Assembly: GCA_963835935.1 (NCBI GenBank)
Contig: CAWIHK010000001.1
Coordinates: 248,001 to 312,000 of the forward strand
Reading direction: 5' to 3'
DNA from: CAWIHK01 sp963835935
Lineage (GTDB): Bacteria > Bacteroidota > Ignavibacteria > UBA10030 > CAVZMI01
DNA length: 64,000 bases
The position numbers and the translations under genes are program-made. How positions within the stretch are numbered: position 1 is the first letter of the stretch; each line of letters opens with the position of its first letter. The notes beneath the pieces were generated by a model. That model saw nothing but the letters and a program-made list of their open reading frames with translations, was not told where the DNA came from and searched no databases. This document shows, piece by piece, positions 1 to 7,940 of the stretch.

Positions 1-964
1 CGGGTTCAGGGATTTTAAACATTTGTTGCAACGGATTGGGAAGTTGAGGCGTTGGAGATGGTTGATTCCTTGATTTACTCCTCGTATAGGCACCGAAGAA
101 AAATATCTCACCTTGTTTCTCGTCGTTCATCTTCTGTTCTAATTCGATCGCCTCTTGAAGATGAAGTGTCGCATAGTTCATCATTGCTGAGGAAAATGTT
201 GAATCATACTTCATAGAAAGTTCCAGATAGTGCTTCGCTTTTGCAAGATTTTTGCGGGCGATCCATTCGTTTGAATTGACGAGAAGAAGCGATGCTAAAT
301 ACTCTTTCTTTGTCAAGGTACGAAGATAGACACCGTTTTTAACAGACTGTTCAGAAACGAAGAATGTTTTCATGTATTCTGCGTCTGGAGCATAACCGCC
401 GCCGTTAGTTGCTTCAATATTCGTTTGAAAATTGGTAATATTGGTTTCAGGAATATACCGAACAAAAAAATGATATGGTAGACGCGAAGCGAAAATCGGA
501 TAACCGAGGCGCTCGCCAAGAATTACATACATCATCGGTAAAGTTATGCAAGAACCTTTCTTTGTTGCAATGTAACCGTTGATGAATTTGTTCGAAAGAT
601 TTTTCACTCCTAAATCGTCATCGTCATAACCGAAAGTGATTTTATCATTCCATGGGCCTTTTTTATATAGATATGTATTCAATGCCCGAACTCGCTTATC
701 GGGGTCAGTTATGCCGCCAAAATATTGTTTATACCGTTCAGCCATGTATCGGAAGCAATATAGGAAAAAATCAATCTTGAGATCAGGATAAAATTCTTTG
801 GCGAGAACGAGGTCGGCAAGACCAATATCTATTTGTTCTTCCGGTAACTCGAGGATTTGCTCAATTGTAAGTATAGAATCTCTTGTGAGGATGGAATCTT
901 GTTGTTGAGCAAACAATGAAGAAATGAATAAAAATATTATAAGTGAAAAACCAAATTTGTGCAT
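1..964 (-). CDS. Secreted transglutaminase-like TPR protein, cassette 17 (cut by window edge)
   Basis: This gene starts at 964 and runs off the left end of the window, so only about the first 320 residues are present. The sequence is very close to the transglutaminase-like proteins of cassettes 1 and 16: a hydrophobic export signal ending near FAQQQ, the KGSC nucleophile region, the PYHFF histidine region and the IEATNGGG third motif. The 3' portion present here is closest to cassette 1. A purine-rich AGGAC lies four bases before the ATG. Its RHS and immunity partners should lie just outside the window. The predicted role is an exported cysteine-protease/transglutaminase-fold enzyme that partners a small RHS-signature toxin; that role is inferred. 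Confidence 0.85.
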   Translation of the reverse strand, partial: MHKFGFSLIIFLFISSLFAQQQDSILTRDSILTIEQILELPEEQIDIGLADLVLAKEFYPDLKIDFFLYCFRYMAERYKQYFGGITDPDKRVRALNTYLYKKGPWNDKITFGYDDDDLGVKNLSNKFINGYIATKKGSCITLPMMYVILGERLGYPIFASRLPYHFFVRYIPETNITNFQTNIEATNGGGYAPDAEYMKTFFVSEQSVKNGVYLRTLTKKEYLASLLLVNSNEWIARKNLAKAKHYLELSMKYDSTFSSAMMNYATLHLQEAIELEQKMNDEKQGEIFFFGAYTRSKSRNQPSPTPQLPNPLQQMFKIPEP

Positions 965-1037
965 TAATGTCCTCTCTCTCAATAATCAATGATTACGATG
1001 TGCGACTATAATCTTTAAAGAAAGCTGGCCGCGTTGC

Positions 1038-1171
1038 GTATAACGTTTCGCCGCACCACGCAGTCCCGCTTGCCGCTCTTAATGATTAATTATTCTCGCG
1101 GCAAAGCGGGATTGAGCGACGACAATAATTTATCTACAAATGACGGAGCGTAGTGGTGCGGCGTGTTATAC
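1038..1171 (-). other. attC-like recombination site of cassette 16
   Basis: The outer boxes are GTATAAC (1038-1044) and GTTATAC (1165-1171). An outer stem pairs CGCCGCACCACGC with GTGGTGCGGCG, and an inner GC-rich stem pairs around CCCGCTTGCCGC. A loop of the AATGAnnnATT type, conserved in the other sites, caps the structure. Cassettes 16 and 17 share the same core box, so here the site is symmetric. Confidence 0.8.
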
Positions 1172-1214
1172 GCAGCGCGGCCAATTGCACTCTGACATCG
1201 ATATATATATGAAA

Positions 1215-1499
1215 CTAATCAGCTTTGTGTCCGATATTGTAAGCGAGTATTAAAAAGTATCCAATCATTAATAGCGCTGCTACAAAAAAATAAATCGAAG
1301 TTCTATACTTATTCTTGACGAAAGAAGTTATGCCAAAGACGACGAATAGAATAAGAGCAAGGAGATAGACAATATAAACGAGAATAATTGCTCCACCTTC
1401 ACCTAAGAATGATATCTTCCCTAATTCCGCAATTATGAACAAGATCAAATTTGTAACACCATTAAAAATTGCATCAAATATCTTTTTTAATAACTGCAT
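1215..1499 (-). CDS. Small membrane protein in immunity position (cassette 16)
   Basis: This 94-residue protein has an amphipathic N-terminus and two or three hydrophobic segments (about residues 15-30, 36-60 and 68-88), so it should be an inner-membrane protein. It starts two bases after the stop of the RHS-signature gene, with a GGGAG Shine-Dalgarno sequence inside the end of that gene, so the two are translationally linked. A close paralog lies in cassette 1, again next to the same toxin type. By position (last gene of the module, immediately after a variable toxin domain) and by its constant pairing with one toxin type, I infer an immunity protein protecting from the membrane/periplasmic side. 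No sequence family was recognised. Confidence 0.8.
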   Translation of the reverse strand: MQLLKKIFDAIFNGVTNLILFIIAELGKISFLGEGGAIILVYIVYLLALILFVVFGITSFVKNKYRTSIYFFVAALLMIGYFLILAYNIGHKAD

Positions 1500-1500
1500 A

Positions 1501-2202
1501 TTAGTTACTCCCAGTCGTCCCTTGTTGTTGTTCTTGTGCCTTTTTATTTTCTTCTTCTTGTTTCTTCTGTGCTTCTTGTTTTTTCTGCTCTTCTATTTTT
1601 TTCTTAGCATTCAAAAAATCTTGATATACACTTGACGGGAGTCTCGAACCAGTTTCTACTTGAACGACACCAGAAGTATTAATCAGTTGAACAGCTGTTT
1701 GTCCACAATTATTAGTCAGCACATTATAGTCTTCATTATCTTTTAATCGTTCTTCGATATTCTTTACAACTATTTTATCGGTTGCTTGAGAAGTTCCAAT
1801 GGTTGCTTCTTGGAGAAGAGCTTTATTGTCTTTTAGATAGGCATTAATGTCAGAGGTTTGATGACCTTCGACATTCGTTAATGTCATAGCGGCCGCGTTA
1901 CTTACAGGACCGAAACTCCACGTAGCGAGAATTTTCCCTGAGTTGTGGTCAACAACTTGCAAAATTATATGTCCTGCATCTTTATCCGGCGTTCTATAAA
2001 TCATTTTTATATCTTTGCCGTTAGGATCGATCCGGTTGAGCGGATTATCACCGACATAGCAATAAGGTGAAAGGGAAGCATAATTTTCTTTGTGTGGGTC
2101 GGTTTGGAGAAATCTTCCCGTTCTCGCGTCATAATACCTTCCGGCAAACGAGAAATTAGAAAACATTAGAAAGATAATAACAGCAAGAAAGTATCTGTGC
2201 AT
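1501..2202 (-). CDS. Secreted mini-RHS protein with permuted papain-like toxin domain (cassette 16)
   Basis: The protein has 233 residues. Residues 1-20 form a signal peptide ending SFA. The predicted mature protein starts directly with the RHS core signature (RYYDARTGRFLQTDP about residues 22-36, then GDNPLNRIDPNG). The C-terminal domain carries a histidine at about 78 (AGHIILQV) and a cysteine at about 166 (TNNCGQTA). This His-before-Cys order is typical of circularly permuted papain-fold (NlpC/LRAT-like) toxins. The last ~40 residues are a K/E/Q-rich, probably coiled tail. No RHS repeats are present. The gene lies one base downstream of the transglutaminase-like gene. I infer an envelope-acting toxin (peptidase, amidase or acyltransferase type); the substrate is unknown. 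It is nearly identical to the protein of cassette 1. Confidence 0.85.
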   Translation of the reverse strand: MHRYFLAVIIFLMFSNFSFAGRYYDARTGRFLQTDPHKENYASLSPYCYVGDNPLNRIDPNGKDIKMIYRTPDKDAGHIILQVVDHNSGKILATWSFGPVSNAAAMTLTNVEGHQTSDINAYLKDNKALLQEATIGTSQATDKIVVKNIEERLKDNEDYNVLTNNCGQTAVQLINTSGVVQVETGSRLPSSVYQDFLNAKKKIEEQKKQEAQKKQEEENKKAQEQQQGTTGSN

Positions 2203-2203
2203 A

Positions 2204-3466
2204 TTACTTAACTCCTTTCTCTTGTTGAAATTGTTTAAGTGATTTTGATGATATTTGGAAAAAACTCATTGGGTACTCTCGTACGATACCCAATTCTTCT
2301 GCCTTTTGTTTGTATTTCACGTAGACTTCCAACTTCGCTTGAATGAGCGGCACGTATCGTTCAGAAATTTCTTCAAGTGAGATCTGCAATTCGGGATTAG
2401 CTTGAAACTGAGCGGACTGACTTGGTTGAAAATCAGACTGATTCTGTTTTGTTCTGTCCACAGGCAGCATGTTCTCAATGTGAAGCTGAAACGCAGAGAA
2501 ATCAGGCTCAGGCATCTTGAACATTTTTTGCAATGGACTGGAAAGCTGAGGGGTGGAAGATGTTTGAGCCCCTGATTTACTCCTCGTATAGGCACCGAAG
2601 AAAAATATCTCACCTTGTTTCTCGTCGTTCATCTGCTTTTCCAATTGGATCGCCTCTTGGAGATGAAGCGTAGCATAGTTCATCATGGCCGAGGAAAACG
2701 TTGAATCATACTTCATCGAAAGCTCAAGATAGTACTTCGCCTTTGCAAGGTTTTTGCGAGCGATCCATTCGTTTGCATTGACGAGAAGAAGCGATGCTAA
2801 ATACTCTTTCTTTGTCAAGGTACGAAGATAGACACCGTTTTTAACAGACTGTTCAGAAACGAAGAATGTTTTCATGTATTCTGCGTCTGGAGCATAACCG
2901 CCGCCGTTAGTTGCTTCAATATTCGTTTGAAAATTGGTAATATTGGTTTCAGGAATATACCGAACAAAAAAATGATATGGTAGACGCGAAGCGAAAATCG
3001 GATAACCGAGGCGCTCGCCAAGAATTACATACATCATCGGCAGAGTTATGCAAGAACCTTTCTTTGTTGCAATGTAACCATTGATGAATTTGTTCGAAAG
3101 ATTTTTCACTCCTAAATCGTCATCGTCATAACCGAAAGTTATTTTATCATTCCATGGGCCTTTTTTATATAGATATGTATTCAATGCCCGAACTCGTTTA
3201 TCGGGGTCAGTTATGCCGCCAAAATATTGTTTATACCGTTCAGCCATATATCGGAAGCAATATAGGAAAAAATCGATCTTGAGATCAGGATAAAATTCTT
3301 TGGCAAGAACGAGGTCGGCAAGACCAATATCTATTTGTTCTTCTGGTAACTCAAGGATTTGTTCAATTGTAAGTATAGAATCTCTTGTGAGGACGGAATC
3401 TTGTTGTTGAGCAAACAACGAAGAACTGAATAAAAATATTATAATTGCGAAACAAAATTTGTGCAT
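2204..3466 (-). CDS. Secreted transglutaminase-like protein with TPR-like C-terminus (cassette 16)
   Basis: The protein has 420 residues from the ATG at 3466, which I prefer to the upstream GTG because the signal peptide MHKFCFAIIIF...FAQ then starts cleanly. The fold resembles the SirB1/Transglut_core2 type: RALNTYLY, then a likely nucleophile C139 (KKGSC), H165 (PYHFF) and an acidic/Asn motif (NIEATNGGG, about 182-190). After this come a helical region with ...AKYYLELSMKYDS.. typical of a TPR, a Q/S/P-rich linker and a final helical segment. It is the first gene of the module, with only a ~75 bp leader to the cassette edge, so its promoter must be very short or upstream. The role is unproven: it could process, crosslink or activate the RHS-signature partner, which always follows it. 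Confidence 0.88.
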   Translation of the reverse strand: MHKFCFAIIIFLFSSSLFAQQQDSVLTRDSILTIEQILELPEEQIDIGLADLVLAKEFYPDLKIDFFLYCFRYMAERYKQYFGGITDPDKRVRALNTYLYKKGPWNDKITFGYDDDDLGVKNLSNKFINGYIATKKGSCITLPMMYVILGERLGYPIFASRLPYHFFVRYIPETNITNFQTNIEATNGGGYAPDAEYMKTFFVSEQSVKNGVYLRTLTKKEYLASLLLVNANEWIARKNLAKAKYYLELSMKYDSTFSSAMMNYATLHLQEAIQLEKQMNDEKQGEIFFFGAYTRSKSGAQTSSTPQLSSPLQKMFKMPEPDFSAFQLHIENMLPVDRTKQNQSDFQPSQSAQFQANPELQISLEEISERYVPLIQAKLEVYVKYKQKAEELGIVREYPMSFFQISSKSLKQFQQEKGVK

Positions 3467-3535
3467 TAATGTTCTTCCCTTCACTTATCAATGATTACGA
3501 TATGCAACGCTAGTCTTTAAAGCAGGCCGCGTTGC

Positions 3536-3696
3536 GTATAACGTGTCGCGTGGTTACGCAGCCCCGCCACGGGATTATGCCAATGACCCATTCATTATCT
3601 GCAGCGTGGCGGGATTGAGTGAACACAATAATTTAATATTTTCGGATTTCATTAGAATTAGCAAACATGTGAACGCCGTAACCACGCTTGTTAAGC
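3536..3696 (-). other. attC-like recombination site of cassette 15
   Basis: The boxes are GTATAAC (3536-3542, six bases belonging to cassette 16) and GTTAAGC (3690-3696, belonging to cassette 15). The outer stem pairs GCGTGGTTACG with CGTAACCACGC and the inner stem pairs CCCGCCACG with CGTGGCGGG. Apart from the left box, which comes from the neighbouring cassette, the site is the same as those at 19738-19898 and 20204-20364. Confidence 0.85.
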
Positions 3697-4007
3697 GGAC
3701 GTGCGCGGCGCATTGTACTACACTTCTATACTTCCATTCATCGATTATTTGCTTGGTTGAATTTCGGTGTCCGTTTCTAAATCAATCTACACTTTTATTT
3801 TTATTGTAAAGCCGCGCGCACGGAAATATGCCGGCAATAAACTTGTGGTAATATTATAATTTCAACCAAACTGTAAAAAAGTTGTGAACACCAATCAAAA
3901 CAAAAAAACCGTGCGCGCAATCCGCCGGTCGAAAATCTAAACCAACGGGCGATAAAGCCGAAACAGAATTTTCAAAACATATTTCTCGCGCCGCGCATGA
4001 CGCTTAA
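3542..4007 (-). other. Gene-less cassette 15 (466 bp unit, copy 1)
   Basis: No plausible minus-strand coding sequence is present. The plus-strand open frame of 88 codons across it begins inside the attC stem and is probably spurious. The body holds a separate inverted repeat (GCGCGCACGG about 3814-3823 and CCGTGCGCGC about 3910-3919) around an AT-rich stretch with TATAAT-like sequence on the minus strand. It may be a degenerate attC, a structured RNA or a promoter carrier. Two further near-identical copies form a tandem at 19744-20675. Confidence 0.7.
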
Positions 4008-4134
4008 CGTGTGCAGGCATTACGCCGCCCCGCCAACCTTCATAATGAAAAATTATATTGAGGTTGGCGGGGTGGAGCGAACACAATAATTTCATTATCA
4101 AAAGAAGTGAGCATCGTAATGCCTGCTGTTATGT
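4002..4134 (-). other. attC-like recombination site of cassette 14
   Basis: The boxes are GCTTAAC (4002-4008) and GTTATGT (4128-4134). The outer stem pairs GCAGGCATTACG with CGTAATGCCTGC and the inner stem pairs CCCCGCCAACC with GGTTGGCGGGG. Confidence 0.85.
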
Positions 4135-4206
4135 GTTCGTTGCGTTGCGATTTATTTTGTACAAACTCCTTCAAAAAAATCTCCCGCAGACGGCGGTTTG
4201 CTCATA

Positions 4207-4590
4207 TTATTTCAATAAAAAGAATCTTTTGGTAAAGATTGTATCTCTTGAAATATAATGAATGAAATATTGACCTGATCTTTCAGTCGGGAATGGAACA
4301 ACAATATCATGTTGATACTTTTGCCTGATACTATCCACATACGAAGAAACGTAAACCAAAAACAACTTCTTGGGTTGCGTAAGAATAGAATCGAACACAA
4401 CAAAATGGTATGATGAGTCTTTCGAAAATACCTCTATACGAATCCTTTGATTCGCATTAAGAGAATATTCATCTCCAATGAAATGTGCTCCAGCATAATC
4501 TGAAATGCTTTTAGATTGTTGGCAAAAGGAAATAATTGGGAATAAAAAAATGATGAATAGTATGAATATTTTAGCTCCAGCGATTTTCAT
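4207..4590 (-). CDS. Exported small protein in immunity position (cassette 14)
   Basis: This 127-residue protein has a clear signal peptide (hydrophobic residues 8-22, ending SFCQQ) and a beta-rich body. The last ~25 residues (SGQYFIHYISRD...KRFFLLK) resemble the final strands of a T9SS C-terminal sorting domain (GxYfxxl...tkkxxlxK). The start codon overlaps the RHS stop codon by one base (TAATG). A clear paralog follows the related toxin in cassette 10, while the cassettes with other toxins lack it, which fits a toxin-specific immunity protein. The C-terminal similarity might mean export to the cell surface, but the sequence could also simply be a small beta-sandwich. Confidence 0.75.
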   Translation of the reverse strand: MKIAGAKIFILFIIFLFPIISFCQQSKSISDYAGAHFIGDEYSLNANQRIRIEVFSKDSSYHFVVFDSILTQPKKLFLVYVSSYVDSIRQKYQHDIVVPFPTERSGQYFIHYISRDTIFTKRFFLLK

Positions 4591-5429
4591 TACTTCCTCC
4601 GCAAGTAAAATACTTGAAAACCAGGATATAGCCTACTTGTTGAGATACTTGTTTGCATTGTCACTGGCGAGTTTAGACCTGGTCGACCGACATAATACTC
4701 ATTACCTGCTTGGTCTTTTACAACATAAATTGCTGCATGGTTGGTAACTCCACTCTGATCGACCCAAGTTTGCATTGTGCCTGTTTGAGGAGTGGATTGA
4801 TTGACAAAGCCAAATAATTCCTGCGATTGTTGTGTAAATTGAGAACCACCTTTAATTTCAATTTCTTGATCAACTACACCAGTGCCGACCAAACAAGATG
4901 AGAAACAATTCATATTCGTAGGATCAATGGAAAAAGCGGTGTTTTGACCATTTGCAAACACAAAATCAGTAATATTAAATGTTGTTTGACCAGCAACAAC
5001 TTCAAACTTAGACATATCTGAAATATTGTATTTCTTAGCGAACTCCTCTACCGAAATACCTATTTGTTTGTACAGACCTTCGAGATTATCGCCTTTCTCA
5101 GCTTGAACATTCACAATATTACCGGCGGAATCATAAGTGGCAATCCATTTACCTGTGGGGTCAACAAAGCGCATAGGATTATTTATCGCGTAATGATAAG
5201 GCGTCCAATTCGGGTATTGATCTGCAAGTGGATCTACACTGCAAAACCTTGCAGGGCTGAGATTGCCGTACGAAGAAGTTCGTTCAAAACTCCAAGGAGG
5301 GAGAGATTCCTTCGGTTGCTCCTTGGAACTACTTTGATACGGTTGCCAATCCGGCATTACTGCAAACTTAGAACTTTGTGCAAACGCAAATTGCGAAATG
5401 ATTGCAACGCAAACGATCATTTTGAACAT
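4590..5429 (-). CDS. Secreted mini-RHS protein with NlpC/CHAP-like toxin domain (cassette 14)
   Basis: The protein has 279 residues. A signal peptide ends near FAQ (residue ~18). A linker and a diverged RHS core signature follow (FERTSSYGNLSPARF, SVDPLADQYP, NNPMRFVDPTG, about residues 48-93). After DPTGK the toxin domain starts. It has a GDNLEGLYKQIGISVEEFAKK segment with LysM-like spacing, Cys at ~175 and ~179 (NCFSSC), and a His at ~231 (NHAAIYVV) followed by YYVGRPG. Cys-then-His order suggests an NlpC/P60 or CHAP-type peptidoglycan amidase/peptidase. The toxin half is closely related to that of cassette 10, whereas the signal and RHS half is quite different. It has no K/E/Q tail. Confidence 0.82.
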   Translation of the reverse strand: MFKMIVCVAIISQFAFAQSSKFAVMPDWQPYQSSSKEQPKESLPPWSFERTSSYGNLSPARFCSVDPLADQYPNWTPYHYAINNPMRFVDPTGKWIATYDSAGNIVNVQAEKGDNLEGLYKQIGISVEEFAKKYNISDMSKFEVVAGQTTFNITDFVFANGQNTAFSIDPTNMNCFSSCLVGTGVVDQEIEIKGGSQFTQQSQELFGFVNQSTPQTGTMQTWVDQSGVTNHAAIYVVKDQAGNEYYVGRPGLNSPVTMQTSISTSRLYPGFQVFYLRRK

Positions 5430-5445
5430 AGGATCGCTCCTTTCT

Positions 5446-6471
5446 TTATTTTTGTTGACTTCGTTTTAGTTTTTCTTCTTTTACTGTTTGTAAATACTTC
5501 TCCCGTTCTTCCGGTGTCTCTGGTTTCCAGCCAAGAGAGAACGCTTTTTTCTCAAATTCGATTGTGGTGGCTTTGTACTGTTCAAAAAGGTTCTTCTCTT
5601 TGGCGGTGAGTGTGTCGCCCTTTTGTTCCTTTTGGTACAATTGGTAACCCAATTCAGAGTTCAAAGCACACTTTTGGACAATAGCGACAATATCCTTCGG
5701 GTTAAGTTTAAGGACAAGCTCGGTGTACTTCAATGCAATTTGAAACTCCTTCTTTTCCCGATGCTTAGCAATAAGAACCTGCATCAGACCGGCAAGAAAT
5801 TCTTTTCGTGAAAGCTCCCGCATATAAATACCGCTGTCAATTGCTTTCTGGGGAATATTGTGTTGCTCGATATACCAGATATTACGGGCAGTGTGTCCAT
5901 TGGTTGTTTCAAAATTCCATACATCACCCGTTTGTCTGTCTTTTACACGGCAGAAGAAATGAAGTGGAATAGCAACGCCACAAACGGGAAAACTTGGATC
6001 AAGTCGTTGCGTAAGAGCGTAAAAGAGGGTTGGCATTGAAACGCAATTTCCTTTGCGAGTATCAAGATAGGTCGAGAGAAGTTGATTGCGCAGATTAGCA
6101 CCGGTGGGATCGTCTAAATCATAATCGAACCGATGGTTGCCATTCCAAACACCATCTTCGTAGATAAACATTCCAACGGCACCGAACTTATCTTTATCAG
6201 AAGTACGACTAGCGAGCATCCGGCGAACCTCAGCAACCGAAGAATCGAGGCTGCTAAGATACTTTGGAATGTCGATGGAATTGTCAAACTCTTTAGCAAT
6301 GACCAGAGCCCACAATCCAATGTCGATGTCATTTTCTGTAACCTTCGGTAGTTGCCAGACTGTTTGTCCGTGATAATCCCGGGCGGGCAGTTGTGCAAAT
6401 ACGTCGATAGGAAAGAGAATAAAAGCAATCAACAAAACGATGAATGTCTTCATATGGAATTTGAATATCAA
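5446..6471 (-). CDS. Secreted transglutaminase-like protein, divergent short form (cassette 14)
   Basis: The protein has 341 residues. The start is uncertain. A TTG at 6471 lies five bases after an AAGGCGG Shine-Dalgarno sequence, while an ATG at 6453 is farther away; either gives a signal peptide ending DVFAQ. The core carries KGNC, IPLHFFCR and FETTNGH motifs equivalent to those of the other modules, followed by two TPR-like helical pairs (ALKYTELVLKLNPKD). It is shorter than the other copies because the Q/P-rich linker is missing. It stands 16 bp upstream of the RHS-signature gene. This is the most diverged member in the array, which shows that the partner enzyme also varies. Confidence 0.85.
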   Translation of the reverse strand: MIFKFHMKTFIVLLIAFILFPIDVFAQLPARDYHGQTVWQLPKVTENDIDIGLWALVIAKEFDNSIDIPKYLSSLDSSVAEVRRMLASRTSDKDKFGAVGMFIYEDGVWNGNHRFDYDLDDPTGANLRNQLLSTYLDTRKGNCVSMPTLFYALTQRLDPSFPVCGVAIPLHFFCRVKDRQTGDVWNFETTNGHTARNIWYIEQHNIPQKAIDSGIYMRELSRKEFLAGLMQVLIAKHREKKEFQIALKYTELVLKLNPKDIVAIVQKCALNSELGYQLYQKEQKGDTLTAKEKNLFEQYKATTIEFEKKAFSLGWKPETPEEREKYLQTVKEEKLKRSQQK

Positions 6472-6548
6472 GCAAACCGCCTTTCTGAGATTCCCATTTT
6501 CACTTTACTCCCATTTATTATCTTGTACAATATACGCAACGCAATGAC

Positions 6549-6712
6549 ACATAACGTGTCGCGTAAAACTGCTGCCCCGACGCGCAACTTGGCAAATGAC
6601 CTATTTCATATCCGCAACGCGGCGGGGTAGAGCGAACACTATTTATACTTGCCAAACTTCGATTTCCAAATTCCTATCAAACAAGTGAGCGCCAGTTTTA
6701 CGCGTGTTAGCC
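6549..6712 (-). other. attC-like recombination site of cassette 13
   Basis: The boxes are ACATAAC (6549-6555) and GTTAGCC (6706-6712). The outer stem pairs CGCGTAAAACTG with CAGTTTTACGCG and the inner stem pairs GCCCCG with CGGGGT. This is the longest site of the set (164 bp). Confidence 0.83.
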
Positions 6713-6778
6713 GCAGTTGTTTTGCGTTTTGAGGCTGACTCTTTTGCCCAGTGGGTTTCTCTTTTTTTTAATGTTCCA

Positions 6779-7132
6779 TTATATAAAAATATTTGAAGAA
6801 TTTATAAATGGAATATTTGCTACGACATAAATTATAAAGAGTGCCCATCCAATGAAGTTATAGCGGGTTCTAACAATGACAAATATTATTAATAAAAAAA
6901 CAAGATTAAGAAGAATATATCCCGCGAATAAAAGGTAGATATTTAGGCCGAGACGATTACAGAAAATTTCCTTGATTGGTAGGGCAAACAAGAGAAAGTT
7001 AGCACTCACATAATGTAAATCCCTGAGAAAAAAAAGTACAACGTTGATCAAGGTAGAGAACGCAAATGAAAAGTATTTAAGAGACAATGTATACTTCATA
7101 AGTAAATCCGACAAAATTACTTTGATCGCCAT
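6779..7132 (-). CDS. Small membrane protein in immunity position (cassette 13)
   Basis: This 117-residue hydrophobic protein has three or four predicted membrane segments (about residues 17-35, 42-52, 62-85 and 92-110). It starts 35 bp after the RHS-signature gene behind a good GGAGG sequence. It shows no clear similarity to the immunity-position proteins of the other cassettes, in line with its different toxin partner. An immunity function is inferred only from position; no family was recognised. Confidence 0.75.
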   Translation of the reverse strand: MAIKVILSDLLMKYTLSLKYFSFAFSTLINVVLFFLRDLHYVSANFLLFALPIKEIFCNRLGLNIYLLFAGYILLNLVFLLIIFVIVRTRYNFIGWALFIIYVVANIPFINSSNIFI

Positions 7133-7167
7133 CTTTAAACCTCCATCTATTTATGATTTCAGAAAAA

Positions 7168-7911
7168 TTAATTCTGATTATTTTGCTGATTTTCATTTTG
7201 CTTTTTTTCCTGCTCCTTTTTTTGTTTCTCTTCTTGTTCTTTTTTTTGCTGTTGTTCTTTCAGGTATTCCTCATAAATCTTTTTGTATTGCTCTGTTGAA
7301 CTTCCATATGCATTTATTGGTAAATCTATTTCACCACCAGCCTGTTCAATTAAAAATTTCACAAAGCCATTGGAATTTGCACTCGACCAGTCATAATCTG
7401 GCAACCGATCTTTCATTATATTGTATAGATCAATGATCTTATTTTCAAAGGAATAATCTTTTTCCCCTACGCCATTTGGGCGATCCACTTTTGCTTGCTC
7501 GACACCCACCCGACCGCTGGCTTCAGCATCCCCGACACTATAATCTTTTTTCGCTTCGAGCATTGTTGGAGTCGCTTTCTTACTTCCAGCTAACTGTCCA
7601 GTTATTTCAAGCGTTATATTTCTAGTCGGAGTTGAAACATAGACAAATGTATGTCGAGCCTTTGCCAAACTTGCCCAAACGGAACTATTGGATCTTATTC
7701 GCTCAGTAAACCCTTTTACTTCTTTACCATCAGCATCAATATACTTGAGTGGATTGTCGAGAGTATATGTGTAAGATGACCATTCAGGGTATTTATGTGC
7801 CTTCGGATCAATTTGCAGAAATCTTCCCGTTCTTGAATCATAATACCTACCTGCAAAAGCAAGCTGTGATAAAACAAAGACAAGAAAAATTATACTCGAT
7901 AACTTACACAT
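7168..7911 (-). CDS. Secreted mini-RHS protein with papain-like domain lacking the Cys (cassette 13)
   Basis: The protein has 247 residues: signal peptide 1-20 (ending AFA), then the RHS signature at once (RYYDSRTGRFLQIDP, DNPLKYIDADG). The C-terminal domain has a His at ~87 (ARHTFVYV) and, at the place where other permuted papain-like toxins have N-C-x-x-F/A, the sequence NSNGFVKFLIEQAGG with serine at ~180. It may be inactive, use serine, or the alignment may be wrong. The last ~40 residues are a K/E/Q/N-rich tail. Its Shine-Dalgarno sequence lies in the 3' end of the preceding gene. Confidence 0.82.
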   Translation of the reverse strand: MCKLSSIIFLVFVLSQLAFAGRYYDSRTGRFLQIDPKAHKYPEWSSYTYTLDNPLKYIDADGKEVKGFTERIRSNSSVWASLAKARHTFVYVSTPTRNITLEITGQLAGSKKATPTMLEAKKDYSVGDAEASGRVGVEQAKVDRPNGVGEKDYSFENKIIDLYNIMKDRLPDYDWSSANSNGFVKFLIEQAGGEIDLPINAYGSSTEQYKKIYEEYLKEQQQKKEQEEKQKKEQEKKQNENQQNNQN

Positions 7912-7940
7912 ACTACTTTACTCCTTTCTCTTGAAATTTC

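Noticed and set aside
4900..5130. LysM peptidoglycan-binding domain in the cassette 10 and 14 toxins
   Set aside because: GDNLEGLYKQIG..VEEFAKKYNI has LysM-like spacing, but the following half does not clearly match. It is mentioned only as a resemblance.
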